Shown: piece by piece, positions 8,385-16,640 of the stretch | Layout of the letters: every line of letters begins with the position of its first letter | Position numbering within the stretch: position 1 is the stretch's first letter | Made by a program: the position numbers and the translations under genes | DNA from: Enterococcus casseliflavus NBRC 100478 | Lineage (GTDB): Bacteria; Bacillota; Bacilli; Lactobacillales; Enterococcaceae | NCBI RefSeq assembly: GCF_001544095.1 | Contig: NZ_BCPT01000003.1 | Span: 124,001-188,000, forward strand | DNA length: 64,000 bases | Direction: 5' to 3' | The notes under the pieces: generated by a model | Told to the model about the DNA's origin: nothing | The model's input: only the letters and a program-made list of their open reading frames with translations | Databases searched by the model: none

Positions 8385-9827
8385 TTGTTAACGAAGGAAT
8401 ACTGGGCACAGCTTGCCCAAACCCAAAACGATTTAGCAGAAAAAATCAGTGCTGATGCGTGGCGCTTGAACTATCATTTGATGCCAGAAACAGGATGGAT
8501 GAACGACCCGAATGGTCTTTGCCAATTCAAAGGCGTGGTTCATTTTTACCATCAATATGTACCGCAAACACCCCATGGCGGGGAACCACCCCACTGGGGA
8601 CACAAAACGTCGACGGATTATGTCACGTTTCAAGAAGAAGCGCTGTTTCTTTCTCCCGAACACGACTATGACAAAGATGGGGTCTACTCGGGTTCTGCCT
8701 TTATCGAGAATGACACGATCCATTTCTTCTATACTGGGAATGTCAAACATCCTGGTGATCATGACTATACCTTTAGTGGACGAGAACAAAACACGGTCCA
8801 TGTAATCAGCAAAGACGGCTATACCGTCGAAAAGCAAGAAGTCGTGATTCCTCATGAGGACTACCCTGAAGGATTTACCGATCATATTCGTGACCCAAAG
8901 GTTTTTGCCCACGAAGACACCTACTATATGCTGCTAGGCGCGCGTACGTTGGAAAACGAAGGCAAAATTTTGATTTATGAATCGACGGATTTAAATGATT
9001 GGACCTATCGAGGAATCTTTTTCGGTGAGGACTATGCTCTAGGCTACATGTGGGAATGCCCAGACTACTTCCATTTAGATGGCAAAGATGTGTTGGTCTT
9101 CTCACCGCAAGGCTTGGCAGCCAAAGAACATGCCTACCAAAATATTCATCAATCAGGGTATCTGATTGGTGAGGTGGATTGGGAAACCCTGACGTTTAAA
9201 GAAACTTCTGCGTTTCGTGAACTTGATTATGGGTTTGACTTCTATGCCCCGCAAACCTTTGAAGATGAGCAGAAACGTCGGATCTTGTGGGGCTGGATGG
9301 GGCTAGGGGATACCAGTCCTGAATACAGCAATCCTACGATCCCTCGCGGATGGCAGCATGCCGCAACGCTGCCAAGACAGCTTTCTGTCAAAAATGACCA
9401 GTTGTATCAACAACCTTTGCCAGAATTCCAAAAATTACGAGACAAGCAAGTCAGCCAAAAAATTGTGCTTTCAGAGAAACCGCAGCACTTGTCTTTCGAT
9501 GAATTGGCATATGAGTTGCAAGTTACGGCGGAAGCCCCATTGCAGCAGTTCCAGCTGGGGCTTTTGCAAGATACGACTTTGGCTTATGAAGCTGGTGTCT
9601 TCACGATCCATCATGGCGTTTCTGGCTACGGTCGTAAACAGCGCAGTGTCAAGGTCGATGAACTGACGCAGCTGCAGATTTTTGTCGATACGTCTTCGAT
9701 TGAGATCTTTCTAAATGGCGGGCAATATTGTTTGACCTCTCGCGTGTATCCCAAACGGACCGAGGCGATCGCTCTCAGCGGAACCGGCACGGTTTGTGTC
9801 AATGCTTGGGCATTGGCGAAAAATTAA
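8385..9827 (+). CDS. scrB: sucrose-6-phosphate hydrolase (GH32)
   Basis: A 480-residue intracellular GH32 enzyme that splits sucrose 6-phosphate into glucose 6-phosphate and fructose. The catalytic triad motifs are visible: WMNDPNG (nucleophile Asp) near residue 40, RDPKVF (transition-state stabiliser) and WECPDYF (acid/base Glu). A beta-sandwich C-terminal domain follows. No signal peptide is present. Translation must begin at TTG (8385): AAGAGG lies at proper distance and the next in-frame ATG comes too late, only 13 residues before the catalytic motif. It is co-transcribed with the EIIBC gene. Confidence 0.93.
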   Translation: MLTKEYWAQLAQTQNDLAEKISADAWRLNYHLMPETGWMNDPNGLCQFKGVVHFYHQYVPQTPHGGEPPHWGHKTSTDYVTFQEEALFLSPEHDYDKDGVYSGSAFIENDTIHFFYTGNVKHPGDHDYTFSGREQNTVHVISKDGYTVEKQEVVIPHEDYPEGFTDHIRDPKVFAHEDTYYMLLGARTLENEGKILIYESTDLNDWTYRGIFFGEDYALGYMWECPDYFHLDGKDVLVFSPQGLAAKEHAYQNIHQSGYLIGEVDWETLTFKETSAFRELDYGFDFYAPQTFEDEQKRRILWGWMGLGDTSPEYSNPTIPRGWQHAATLPRQLSVKNDQLYQQPLPEFQKLRDKQVSQKIVLSEKPQHLSFDELAYELQVTAEAPLQQFQLGLLQDTTLAYEAGVFTIHHGVSGYGRKQRSVKVDELTQLQIFVDTSSIEIFLNGGQYCLTSRVYPKRTEAIALSGTGTVCVNAWALAKN

Positions 9828-9841
9828 AGCAACGATCCGAA

Positions 9842-9939
9842 AACGACAGCAAACAGTTGGTTTTTCTTGTTGCACCCCCAAGAGTCAGCTTTTTCTCTGG
9901 CTTTTAGGGGGGCATCATACCAACTATTTTGCTGTCGTT
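9842..9939. repeat. 98-base imperfect hairpin between convergent genes
   Basis: Outer arms AACGACAGCAAA and TTTTGCTGTCGTT, then AGTTGGT with ACCAACT, then an inner pair TGCACCCCCAAGAGTCAG with CTGGCTTTTAGGGGGGCA containing a few mismatches and G-T pairs. The whole intergenic region folds on itself. There is no long T run on either side, so it is not a classic terminator, although it may act as a bidirectional one or be a small palindromic mobile repeat. Confidence 0.6.
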
Positions 9940-9948
9940 ATTTGCTTG

Positions 9949-10620
9949 TTACTGCTTTTGTTGGTTTTGGATAAAGGTCTGCAGCGCAGGCGCATCGATC
10001 CGATAGCCGTCTGCAGTTTTTGTGACTAGTTTTTGCGTTTTGAAATCTTTTAAGGTATACGTTAAATGGCGATAGCTCACGCCTAAGTATTCTGCGGTCT
10101 CCGTCAATTTTTCTTGAAAAAGATCATCGATCGAAGCTTCCAACAGTAGATGAGCAAGGCGCCAAGCTAAGGGATAGGTTTGATTGACGGAAAAATGATC
10201 CATACGCAGCAGCAATTTTTCACCGATAGTTTTGCCTAGTGTTTGTACGAAAGCCAGGTCTTGCATGAGCCCGTGAGCTGCTGCTTGCATCGGAATGCCC
10301 AGACATGTTGTTTCACCGATCGCAACCACGGTTTTCGGTACTGTTTCGGCGCCAATCAACGTGAGATCGCCAATGCAATCACCAGGATGGAGAAACTGCA
10401 GCAAGGCACGTTTGCCGTTTTCTTGTGTTTGAATGATCTTGGCTTTGCCAGTCAATAGGACGAAAAAGACCGACATCGGCACCGTTTCTTTTTGGATCGC
10501 TTCTCGATGATCAAAGGTCCAGAGGGCACTTTGTTGTAAAATCTCCTCAGGAATCGGCAAAGGGCAGTTTTCTTTGATTGGTACCTGCTTTATTGCCAAG
10601 GCATAAGCGGTTTTTTTCAC
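9949..10620 (-). CDS. Crp/Fnr-family transcriptional regulator (YeiL-like)
   Basis: A 223-residue regulator with an N-terminal cyclic-nucleotide-binding-like beta roll (VFFVLLTGKAKIIQ, LHPGDCIGDLTLIG) and a C-terminal winged helix (ETAEYLGVSYRHLTYTLKDF). The start is a GTG at 10620, preceded by CGGAGG six bases upstream; longer readings add a spurious hydrophobic N terminus. No cysteine cluster for an Fe-S centre like Fnr is evident. It is transcribed divergently from a YczE-like membrane protein gene, with a perfect 14-bp palindrome in front of it, which suggests that it controls itself and perhaps its neighbour. Effector unknown. Confidence 0.8.
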   Translation of the reverse strand: MKKTAYALAIKQVPIKENCPLPIPEEILQQSALWTFDHREAIQKETVPMSVFFVLLTGKAKIIQTQENGKRALLQFLHPGDCIGDLTLIGAETVPKTVVAIGETTCLGIPMQAAAHGLMQDLAFVQTLGKTIGEKLLLRMDHFSVNQTYPLAWRLAHLLLEASIDDLFQEKLTETAEYLGVSYRHLTYTLKDFKTQKLVTKTADGYRIDAPALQTFIQNQQKQ

Positions 10621-10636
10621 TTTTTTCCTCCGAACT

Positions 10637-10650
10637 AGGAGAAATCTCCT
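10637..10650. promoter_or_regulatory. palindromic operator candidate
   Basis: AGGAGAAATCTCCT, a perfect palindrome with a two-base centre, between the regulator start and a likely minus-strand -10 (TATACT, reverse complement of 10667-10672). The position just after the transcription start suits autorepression by the Crp/Fnr-type protein. Confidence 0.5.
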
Positions 10651-10712
10651 ATTTGTTTTTAGCCAGTATAGCACATACTTAGAAAAGCAAAAAAGAAAGT
10701 GTGAGAGAAAAA

Positions 10713-11369
10713 ATGAATAAAAAGCAATGGATAGGATCAGGGATTTTTTATGGGCTGAGTGCATTCGGGATCAGCTTGACCATTAAAGCAAGCGTTGGGG
10801 TCAGTAGTTTTAATGCCTTGAATGTTACGCTGGCAACGATGTCAGGAATCAAAGTCGGCACCATCACAACAGCCATCAACTTGGGCTTTTTAGCTGCCTG
10901 TTGGCTATTGGATCGGCGGCAGACATCCCTCAAACAAAAAGGCAGTGAGTACTTGATTATGTTTTTTGCTTTGCTGGCATTCGGCTATTTGATCAATGGC
11001 TTTGTTTACTACTTCTTGGCATCACTGCACTTGACGAATTATTGGAGCCAACTAGCTGCTTTGATCGGTGGGATCTTGATTTCTGGAACGGCGACGGGGC
11101 AAGTCCTACGGTTGCAGGTCTTGAAATTTCCAATCGAGCACTGGTGTCATTTGCTGGCGCAACGCAGTCGTTGGACATTTAAGCAGTACCGTTATGGCGT
11201 TGATGCAGTCTGTATTTCGGGGGCACTCTTGCTAGCGATCAGTTTGGGCTTACCGCTAGCGGTGAGGGAAGGGACGGTCATTAGTTTCTTTTTGCTGTCA
11301 GGTGCTATCGCTTGGTCGAAGGAACGTGATTTGGCAGCGGCTTTACCCATTTGGCAAAGAAACAGTTAG
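10713..11369 (+). CDS. YczE/YitT-like integral membrane protein
   Basis: A 218-residue protein with five to six hydrophobic segments, resembling YczE/DUF6198-type membrane proteins (GISLTIKASVGVSSFNALNVTLA near the N terminus is characteristic). Function of this family is not established. The start is either ATG 10713 or GTG 10701; neither has a strong ribosome site. It is divergent from the Crp/Fnr-type regulator gene, the kind of pairing that suggests regulation by it. Confidence 0.7.
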   Translation: MNKKQWIGSGIFYGLSAFGISLTIKASVGVSSFNALNVTLATMSGIKVGTITTAINLGFLAACWLLDRRQTSLKQKGSEYLIMFFALLAFGYLINGFVYYFLASLHLTNYWSQLAALIGGILISGTATGQVLRLQVLKFPIEHWCHLLAQRSRWTFKQYRYGVDAVCISGALLLAISLGLPLAVREGTVISFFLLSGAIAWSKERDLAAALPIWQRNS

Positions 11370-11417
11370 CCAGTAGTATTCTTGGAATTGGGAAGGCGTC
11401 GAGTGTTCTAAAAATGC

Positions 11418-11432
11418 AGAAAGCGTTTTTTA
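11418..11432 (+). promoter_or_regulatory. cre-like site upstream of EIIC gene
   Basis: AGAAAGCGTTTTTTA contains the AGCG core and the A/T flank of a CcpA site but misses several consensus positions. Its place in front of a PTS gene makes catabolite control plausible. Confidence 0.3.
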
Positions 11433-11478
11433 TGCTACTCTTATTAAAAAAGCGAGATATTTAGTAGGAGGAGACAGG

Positions 11479-12741
11479 ATGAATCGGTTGATTGAAGGGT
11501 TTCAGGAAAATTTTGCACCAAAATTGGTTAGGATCAGTGAAAATCGGTTTTTAGTTGCCGTGCGCAACGGAGTCGCCGTTACGATGCCGCTGACGATAAT
11601 CGGCAGTCTCTTTTTGATTTTAGCCAATCTGCCTTTTCCTGGCTGGACCGAGTTTGTCGGGGAATTTGGCGTCAAACTAGGCGCCGCCAGCAATTTTACA
11701 TTTGGAATTTTGGGACTGGCCGCTTGTATCGGGATCGCCTACTATTTGGCGGCTTCGTATGAGATCGATCGGATCGGTTCTGTCGTGTTGGCAGTCTGCG
11801 CGTTTTTGCTGCTGCAGGCGGGGGAAGAATGGACGATCGATCCAGCTTCTTTGGGGGCGTCTGGTCTGTTTACAGGAATCGTCACAGCGATTGCGACAGT
11901 AGTGATCCATCGCTTTTTTCTCAAGCGCCGCTTAGTGATTCGGATGCCAGCAGAAGTGCCGCCCGCAGTTGCCAAGAGTTTTTCGGTCTTGCTTCCTGGA
12001 GCTGCCATCATCACTGGTGCCTGGGTGATTCGGGTCTTGTTGGAATTTAATGTCAATCAATTCGTGCAAGCCATCTTTTCACCGCTGGCAGTTGGTCTAA
12101 ACACATTGCCTGGGATGCTGTTGTATACCTTTTTGATTTTGTTGCTTTGGTGCTTAGGGATTCATGGCAGCAATGTGATGGGGAGTATCGGCGATCCGAT
12201 TTTTCTAGCTTTATTAGCAGCCAATACCGAAGCCTACACTGCAGGCGAACCGTTACCGAACATTTTTGCAGGCGGGTTTTATATCATGTTTTTGTGCTAT
12301 GGAGGCACTGGTTCAACACTGGGGCTGATCATCAACATGTTAGTTTCAAAGAAAAAAGCCTATCGTTCCCTAGGGAAGATGGCTTTGCCCTCTGCTATTT
12401 TTTGTATCAATGAGCCAATCATTTTTGGGTTTCCGATCGTGATGAACCCTATTATGATGATTCCTTTCATCCTGACACCCCTTGTATTATGTGTCGGAAC
12501 GTATTTCTTGTCGGTCACCAATGTCATTGGGCGAATCATGTTCAATCCACCGTGGACCACACCGCCCTTTATCAATACTTACCTTGCAACCGGCGGCAAT
12601 ATCCCTGCTGTTCTTTGGAGTATCGCTTCCTTACTGATTAGTGTGGCGATCTACTATCCATTCTTTAAAATCAGCGAACGAAGTTTAACGGAAGAAGAAA
12701 AAGGCGTTACCGACGCAGTTGCCGCGAAGGGGGAGAACTAA
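11479..12741 (+). CDS. PTS EIIC, lactose/cellobiose (CelB) family
   Basis: A 420-residue membrane permease of the lactose-N,N'-diacetylchitobiose-beta-glucoside superfamily of EIIC proteins. Typical features are the opening NRLIEGFQENFAPKLVRISENRFLVAVRNG, MPLTIIGSLFLI, the conserved WCLGIHGSNVMG, and CINEPIIFGFPIVMNP. A good AGGAGGAG site precedes the ATG. No EIIA or EIIB gene lies beside it, so it must borrow partners encoded elsewhere. The gene ends the local run; the convergent ArsD-like gene follows. Substrate is likely a beta-glycoside, but that is only family inference. Confidence 0.88.
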   Translation: MNRLIEGFQENFAPKLVRISENRFLVAVRNGVAVTMPLTIIGSLFLILANLPFPGWTEFVGEFGVKLGAASNFTFGILGLAACIGIAYYLAASYEIDRIGSVVLAVCAFLLLQAGEEWTIDPASLGASGLFTGIVTAIATVVIHRFFLKRRLVIRMPAEVPPAVAKSFSVLLPGAAIITGAWVIRVLLEFNVNQFVQAIFSPLAVGLNTLPGMLLYTFLILLLWCLGIHGSNVMGSIGDPIFLALLAANTEAYTAGEPLPNIFAGGFYIMFLCYGGTGSTLGLIINMLVSKKKAYRSLGKMALPSAIFCINEPIIFGFPIVMNPIMMIPFILTPLVLCVGTYFLSVTNVIGRIMFNPPWTTPPFINTYLATGGNIPAVLWSIASLLISVAIYYPFFKISERSLTEEEKGVTDAVAAKGEN

Positions 12742-12797
12742 ACGCTTATGATTGGCACGTGGTGCGTTGTTTTGTCTGGCAAAGAAAACAGTGGCTG

Positions 12798-13124
12798 CTA
12801 CTCATCAAATTGCACAGTGATCCCAGATTTCGTCAATTGTTCACATTCACGGATCGTTGGCAAGCGGCCTTGGCAAAATAGCTGATCGTCGACATACACG
12901 AGTGGCAGACAGCTGCGGCCATTGCTTGCTAATTGCTGCTTGACGGCTTGATTCGTATGAAAAGGGGCAGGATCTTCTGCAAAAAAATATTCGTCGATTG
13001 TTAAAGGTTCGTTATGAAATGTTTGATGAGCCTGGGTCCTTTCTTCATTTATTTTTAACTGGTGAGTCAAGTGTGCTTCCCAAGTATCTTCTTTCTGCTC
13101 GGTATAAACAGCAATCGTTGGCAT
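12798..13124 (-). CDS. ArsD-like protein without the CC motif
   Basis: A 108-residue cytoplasmic protein. Its second half (AEDPAPFHTNQAVKQQLASN, SCLPLVYVDDQLFCQGRLPT) follows the ArsD arsenic metallochaperone pattern of PxxFxxNxxVxxxLxxxG..LPLxLVDGxxxxxGRYP. The N-terminal strand is present (MPTIAVYTEQ), but the vicinal Cys-Cys and third Cys used by ArsD to bind As(III)/Sb(III) are absent. A role in metalloid transfer therefore looks unlikely. The start at 13124 has AAAGGA upstream. It lies downstream of the lipoprotein gene on the same strand but beyond that gene's terminator. Confidence 0.6.
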   Translation of the reverse strand: MPTIAVYTEQKEDTWEAHLTHQLKINEERTQAHQTFHNEPLTIDEYFFAEDPAPFHTNQAVKQQLASNGRSCLPLVYVDDQLFCQGRLPTIRECEQLTKSGITVQFDE

Positions 13125-13210
13125 TGCATCAAATCCTTTCATGGCAGCTGATTTGTCAAAAGTATACCTGAATTTCTTGCTACGAGCAAAAAAGAGTATC
13201 AAAAAGAAGT

Positions 13211-13253
13211 GAAACAACAAAAAAAGACGCAAATGCGTCTTTTTTGTTGTTTC
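13211..13253 (-). terminator. strong terminator between lipoprotein gene and ArsD-like gene
   Basis: Nearly perfect 20-bp stem (one bulged A) built from an A/C-rich arm ending GACGCA and its complement TGCGTC, with a two-base loop. It abuts the stop codon of the minus-strand lipoprotein gene. Confidence 0.85.
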
Positions 13254-14231
13254 TTATTCGTCAGCGGGTAAAAAATCGAAATTGGTCAACTCGTTGTAAG
13301 AATACGCTTGGTCGATTTGACCCTTGTCTTTCGTCCAAGCAATGATTGCGTCGAATTGCTCTTGCGGCACTGCCTGGGCATACGGATAGTCTTCCTGGCT
13401 GTCTAAGTAGGTACTCATAGCATCGGGAAATTGATAGTCTGCCAAGATGTCGGCATAGTCTTTTGCTGAATGAGCATTCATGTAATCGATGGCTTCGTTG
13501 TAAGCAGTGTAGAATGCTTTTAGGTCTTGCGGGCGATTTTGGATAACTTCGTCCATAAATTGCAGTGTGCCGCCTTTGATGCCAGCATCTTTAGAGCTGC
13601 CTAAAACAATCGCCCCTTGGGCAGCCAACATGCTGGCTTGCGGTTCCGTATAAACAGCGCCATCGACTTGGTCACTGAGCAATGCTTCGGAACGGGCAGA
13701 AAAAGAAGCGATATCCACGATGTCATAGGTAAAATCATTTTCCTGTGCAAATTGGTCCATGATGTATTCTAAAATGAAATTCGGTACAAGGGTGATTTTT
13801 TTATCCGCTAACCCTTTCATCTCAGTGATCCCTGAATTCGGTGAAGCGAGAATCTTGAAGTTTTCCAAAATATCAGAAGTGATCGTCATATCAATGCCGT
13901 TTTGCTTAAAGGTCGCTTCTGTCATGACATCGCTGATCGTACCATCCAGCTCGCCTGCCTGCACCGCCACATTGCGGTCATTCGGGGAAGTGAAGGATTT
14001 GAGTTCCACAGTCAATCCTTGCTTTTCGAAAAAGCCTTCTTCTTTTGCTAGAATGATCGGAATCGCTGATTCTGCTGGTAACACCCCGATCGTCAATGTT
14101 TGATCTGTGACCGCAGCTTCTGTACTGCTAGTGCTGGAATTGCTGGTACTTGCTGTTTCGCCAGTGTTACCGCATGCGGCAGCGCCAACAGCGAATAGTG
14201 CTAGGATACTTGCTAAAATCGTTTTTTTCAT
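13254..14231 (-). CDS. ABC substrate-binding lipoprotein, NMT1/SsuA-like
   Basis: A 325-residue lipoprotein: a signal peptide with lipobox ending at Cys20 (AVGAAAC), a Ser/Thr-rich linker, then a type II periplasmic-binding fold like NMT1/THI5/SsuA proteins (LTIGVLPAESAIPIILAKEEGFFEKQGL, FTSPNDRNVAVQAGELDGTISD). Such proteins deliver pyrimidine precursors, sulfonates, nitrate or similar ligands to an ABC importer. The matching ATPase and permease genes are divergent at 15.1-16.5 kb. The start overlaps the stop of the upstream NodB-like gene by four bases, implying translational coupling. Ligand unknown. Confidence 0.88.
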   Translation of the reverse strand: MKKTILASILALFAVGAAACGNTGETASTSNSSTSSTEAAVTDQTLTIGVLPAESAIPIILAKEEGFFEKQGLTVELKSFTSPNDRNVAVQAGELDGTISDVMTEATFKQNGIDMTITSDILENFKILASPNSGITEMKGLADKKITLVPNFILEYIMDQFAQENDFTYDIVDIASFSARSEALLSDQVDGAVYTEPQASMLAAQGAIVLGSSKDAGIKGGTLQFMDEVIQNRPQDLKAFYTAYNEAIDYMNAHSAKDYADILADYQFPDAMSTYLDSQEDYPYAQAVPQEQFDAIIAWTKDKGQIDQAYSYNELTNFDFLPADE

Positions 14232-14983
14232 TGGTTCATTTCCTCGTTTCTAAATCGTTGTTCAAAAGCAGCCATTGGTAGTGAGAACGGGATGACTGCC
14301 CGATGGAGTTCCATTGGCTTGGTTTGTGCCGTGTTGATACCTGGTTTGGTGGTAAATGCTAGAACAAAGCCTTCCTTTTCCAAGGTAGCGATCGTCTGCG
14401 GATCATAAAAACCAAAGGGATAGGCAAAAACATCCTTGATGGCCACGTGCTGATTGCAGCTTCGTAAGTCTTGCGCAAAGGCTGCTGGTGTTTCCCACAT
14501 TGAACGCCCTTGCTGGTCCTTGCGTTCGTGAAAATGATCGGTATGGTTGGCATATTCGAAGACATCGCTCATTTCGGCTAATTCGGAGCCGCTCAATGTC
14601 CGCGAAACTTCTGGCTCGTAAGGCTGAGGGGCATCAAAAAGCCAGCCAGTCACGACAAAGGCTGTTGCCTTGAAACCAGCTTCTTTCAACAGTGGGTAGG
14701 CATATTCTTTCATCGATTGATAACAGTCGTCAAAGGTCAGCAACACGGATTTTTCTGGTAGCGGCTGCTGCTGGAAATAAAAATCTTTGACTTCTGCAAG
14801 GGTCAACGTATGGTAATTTTCTGCTTTCAAAAAGTCGATTTGTTGTTTAAAATGAGAAGTGCTACTGAATAAGGGCAGAGGCAAGGCATCTTGATACCCG
14901 TCTGCGACTTTGATCGGGCGGACCTGATCATAAAGTTCTGCTTCGGGACGTATTTCATGAAATACGAGGGTCTGAAACATCAT
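14228..14983 (-). CDS. NodB-homology (polysaccharide deacetylase family) protein, apparently cytoplasmic
   Basis: A 251-residue protein with the NodB fold: VLLTFDDCYQS (TFDD motif, catalytic Asp), YANHTDHFH (metal histidines) and FAYPFGFYD. No signal peptide or membrane anchor is visible from the chosen start, which is unusual for peptidoglycan or chitin deacetylases. The start at 14983 has AAAGG seven bases upstream. It is the first gene of an operon with the substrate-binding lipoprotein, overlapping it by four bases, and is divergent from the ABC ATPase gene. It may act on an imported small N-acylated or amide compound; this is inference. Confidence 0.8.
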   Translation of the reverse strand: MMFQTLVFHEIRPEAELYDQVRPIKVADGYQDALPLPLFSSTSHFKQQIDFLKAENYHTLTLAEVKDFYFQQQPLPEKSVLLTFDDCYQSMKEYAYPLLKEAGFKATAFVVTGWLFDAPQPYEPEVSRTLSGSELAEMSDVFEYANHTDHFHERKDQQGRSMWETPAAFAQDLRSCNQHVAIKDVFAYPFGFYDPQTIATLEKEGFVLAFTTKPGINTAQTKPMELHRAVIPFSLPMAAFEQRFRNEEMNQ

Positions 14984-15076
14984 AAACCATCCTTTCTTGT
15001 CAATCACGCAAAAAATAGTATAGCATAAAATGTGAAAACCAACACAAATAATTTGAAGAAAGAAGTTTATTCTCTG

Positions 15077-15796
15077 ATGAGTATTCTATTCGATTCCGTT
15101 TCCTTTACCTATGGAGACACCGCCATTTTTAAAAACCTTTCGTTTTGTTTTGAACAAGGCGCGACTTATGTGCTGCTGGGAGAATCGGGGATTGGCAAAA
15201 GCACGCTTTTATCCTTGATCAAAGGGTTGCAGCGACCGCAATCAGGCACGATCACTTACCAAGGCTGTTCCCCTGACAACATCGAGGTCGTTTTCCAAGA
15301 ACTGCATTTGTTTCCTTGGCAAACAGTCTACCAAGCACTGGAAATGCCGCTACTCATCAACCAAATCCCTAGTGAGAGTCGTAAAAAACGGGTCGCCAGC
15401 TGTTTGGCTGAGTTGGGATTGACGCAGGTGCAGGACCGCTATCCGCATCAGCTTAGCGGCGGTCAAAAACAGCGGACCGCCATGGGGCGGGGACTGATCA
15501 CACAGCCCGATGTTTTATTATTGGATGAGCCGACTGCTTCGCTGGACCAAGAAACCAAAGCAAACGCCCAAGCCATGATCGCTGCCCAACAGCAGCGCAG
15601 ACAAAACAGCTTGATTGTGGTGACCCACGATCCAGAAGAGGCAGTGTTTTTGGGGCAGACGATTTTGCTGCTAAAAGATCAGGGCGTTACGCCGATCAGT
15701 AATCCATTTTACGGCAGCCAGCAGGAACGAGATTCGTTGGCTTTTTATGAAGTCGTCTTGCAGTTGAAAGAACAAATGAGGGAGGCGAGGCAATGA
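15077..15796 (+). CDS. ABC transporter ATP-binding protein, SsuB/TauB-like
   Basis: A 239-residue ABC ATPase with Walker A GESGIGKST, Q-loop in VVFQELHLFPWQTV, signature LSGGQKQR, Walker B VLLLDEPTASLD and switch His in VTHDPEEA. The subgroup is the nitrate/sulfonate/taurine type, matching the NMT1-like lipoprotein encoded divergently. The ATG at 15077 is preferred because the family N terminus starts there; the ribosome site (AAGAAAG) is weak and distant. An upstream GTG at 15032 has none. It overlaps the permease gene by four bases (ATGA). Confidence 0.88.
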   Translation: MSILFDSVSFTYGDTAIFKNLSFCFEQGATYVLLGESGIGKSTLLSLIKGLQRPQSGTITYQGCSPDNIEVVFQELHLFPWQTVYQALEMPLLINQIPSESRKKRVASCLAELGLTQVQDRYPHQLSGGQKQRTAMGRGLITQPDVLLLDEPTASLDQETKANAQAMIAAQQQRRQNSLIVVTHDPEEAVFLGQTILLLKDQGVTPISNPFYGSQQERDSLAFYEVVLQLKEQMREARQ

Positions 15797-16527
15797 AACC
15801 CATCAAATCTTTTGCTTGGGGCTTCTGTTCGTTTGTCGTGGTTTGGTGGGGCGTAAGCTGGGTGACCAACAATCGCTCACTGCCTAATCCTTTAGAAACG
15901 GCCGAACGTTTTTGGGCACTGCGAGAAGTCTTACTGATCCACGCAGGTGCCAGTTTGCTGCGGGTATTTGCGGCGTTGAGTGGGGCGTTGCTAGTCGGGG
16001 TGCCGTTAGGAATCTTGATTGGGCGATCCCAAAGAGAGGATCGGCTGCTTGGTCCACTGCTTTACTTTTTATATCCGATTCCTAAAGTTGCGTTTTTACC
16101 CGTCTTTATGATTTTCTTTGGCTTAGGCAATCTCTCAAAAATTCTCTTGATTTTTGCGGTGATCGTCATTCAAGTGATCGTCTCGATTCGTGATGCAGTC
16201 ACGAAGATCCCACCAGCGTATTTTCAGGTCATGAAAAATTATACCAACCAATGGCGCCATGTCTTGCGCTTCGTTATTTTGCCCGCGCTCATGCCCGCGC
16301 TTTTTGCCAGTGTGCGGGTCAGTATCGGGATCGCGTTGGCTTCCCTCTTTTTTGCCGAAAATTATAACACGACGTATGGTGTCGGCTATCTGATCTTAAG
16401 TGCGTGGTCAAAAATGGACTACCCACAAATGCTTTCGGGTATCCTCCTGATTGCTTTGATGGGCTATCTGCTTTTTGCCAGTATCGATTGGTTGGAAAAA
16501 GTGGTGTGCCGTTACCGACAATCTTAG
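15793..16527 (+). CDS. ABC transporter permease, SsuC/TauC-like
   Basis: A 244-residue inner membrane permease with about six membrane segments and the binding-protein-dependent transport signature around residues 130-165 (IPPAYFQVMKNYTNQWRHVLRFVILPALMPALFASVRVS). It belongs with the preceding ATPase, from which it is translated by a four-base overlap, and with the divergent NMT1-like lipoprotein. Together they form one importer of an unidentified small organic ligand. Confidence 0.88.
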   Translation: MKPIKSFAWGFCSFVVVWWGVSWVTNNRSLPNPLETAERFWALREVLLIHAGASLLRVFAALSGALLVGVPLGILIGRSQREDRLLGPLLYFLYPIPKVAFLPVFMIFFGLGNLSKILLIFAVIVIQVIVSIRDAVTKIPPAYFQVMKNYTNQWRHVLRFVILPALMPALFASVRVSIGIALASLFFAENYNTTYGVGYLILSAWSKMDYPQMLSGILLIALMGYLLFASIDWLEKVVCRYRQS

Positions 16528-16587
16528 AAAAAAATGATCGATTGATGAATGTTTGCGGCAGTTCGTGTATTTTTGAACAAAATGATT

Positions 16588-16621
16588 TATACTAAGGATA
16601 TCTTATTGAGAATCATTCTCA
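16588..16621 (+). promoter_or_regulatory. -10 element followed by Fur-type palindrome
   Basis: TATACT at 16588-16593 followed by TGAGAATCATTCTCA at 16607-16621, a perfect 7-1-7 palindrome. It matches the Gram-positive Fur box TGATAATNATTATCA in all but the symmetric G/C for T/A change. Its position near +9 to +23 suits repression. No convincing -35 was found. Confidence 0.65.
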
Positions 16622-16640
16622 CTGAAAGGAAGACCTTACT

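Noticed and set aside
10621-10764. Longer N terminus for the Crp/Fnr-type regulator
   Set aside because: The extension is hydrophobic, covers the promoter and palindrome, and lacks a ribosome site, while GTG 10620 has a strong one.
16607-16621. PerR or Zur site instead of Fur
   Set aside because: PerR boxes read TTATAATNATTATAA and Zur boxes TCGTAATNATTACGA; the outer TGA/TCA of this site fits Fur best, although binding is unproven.
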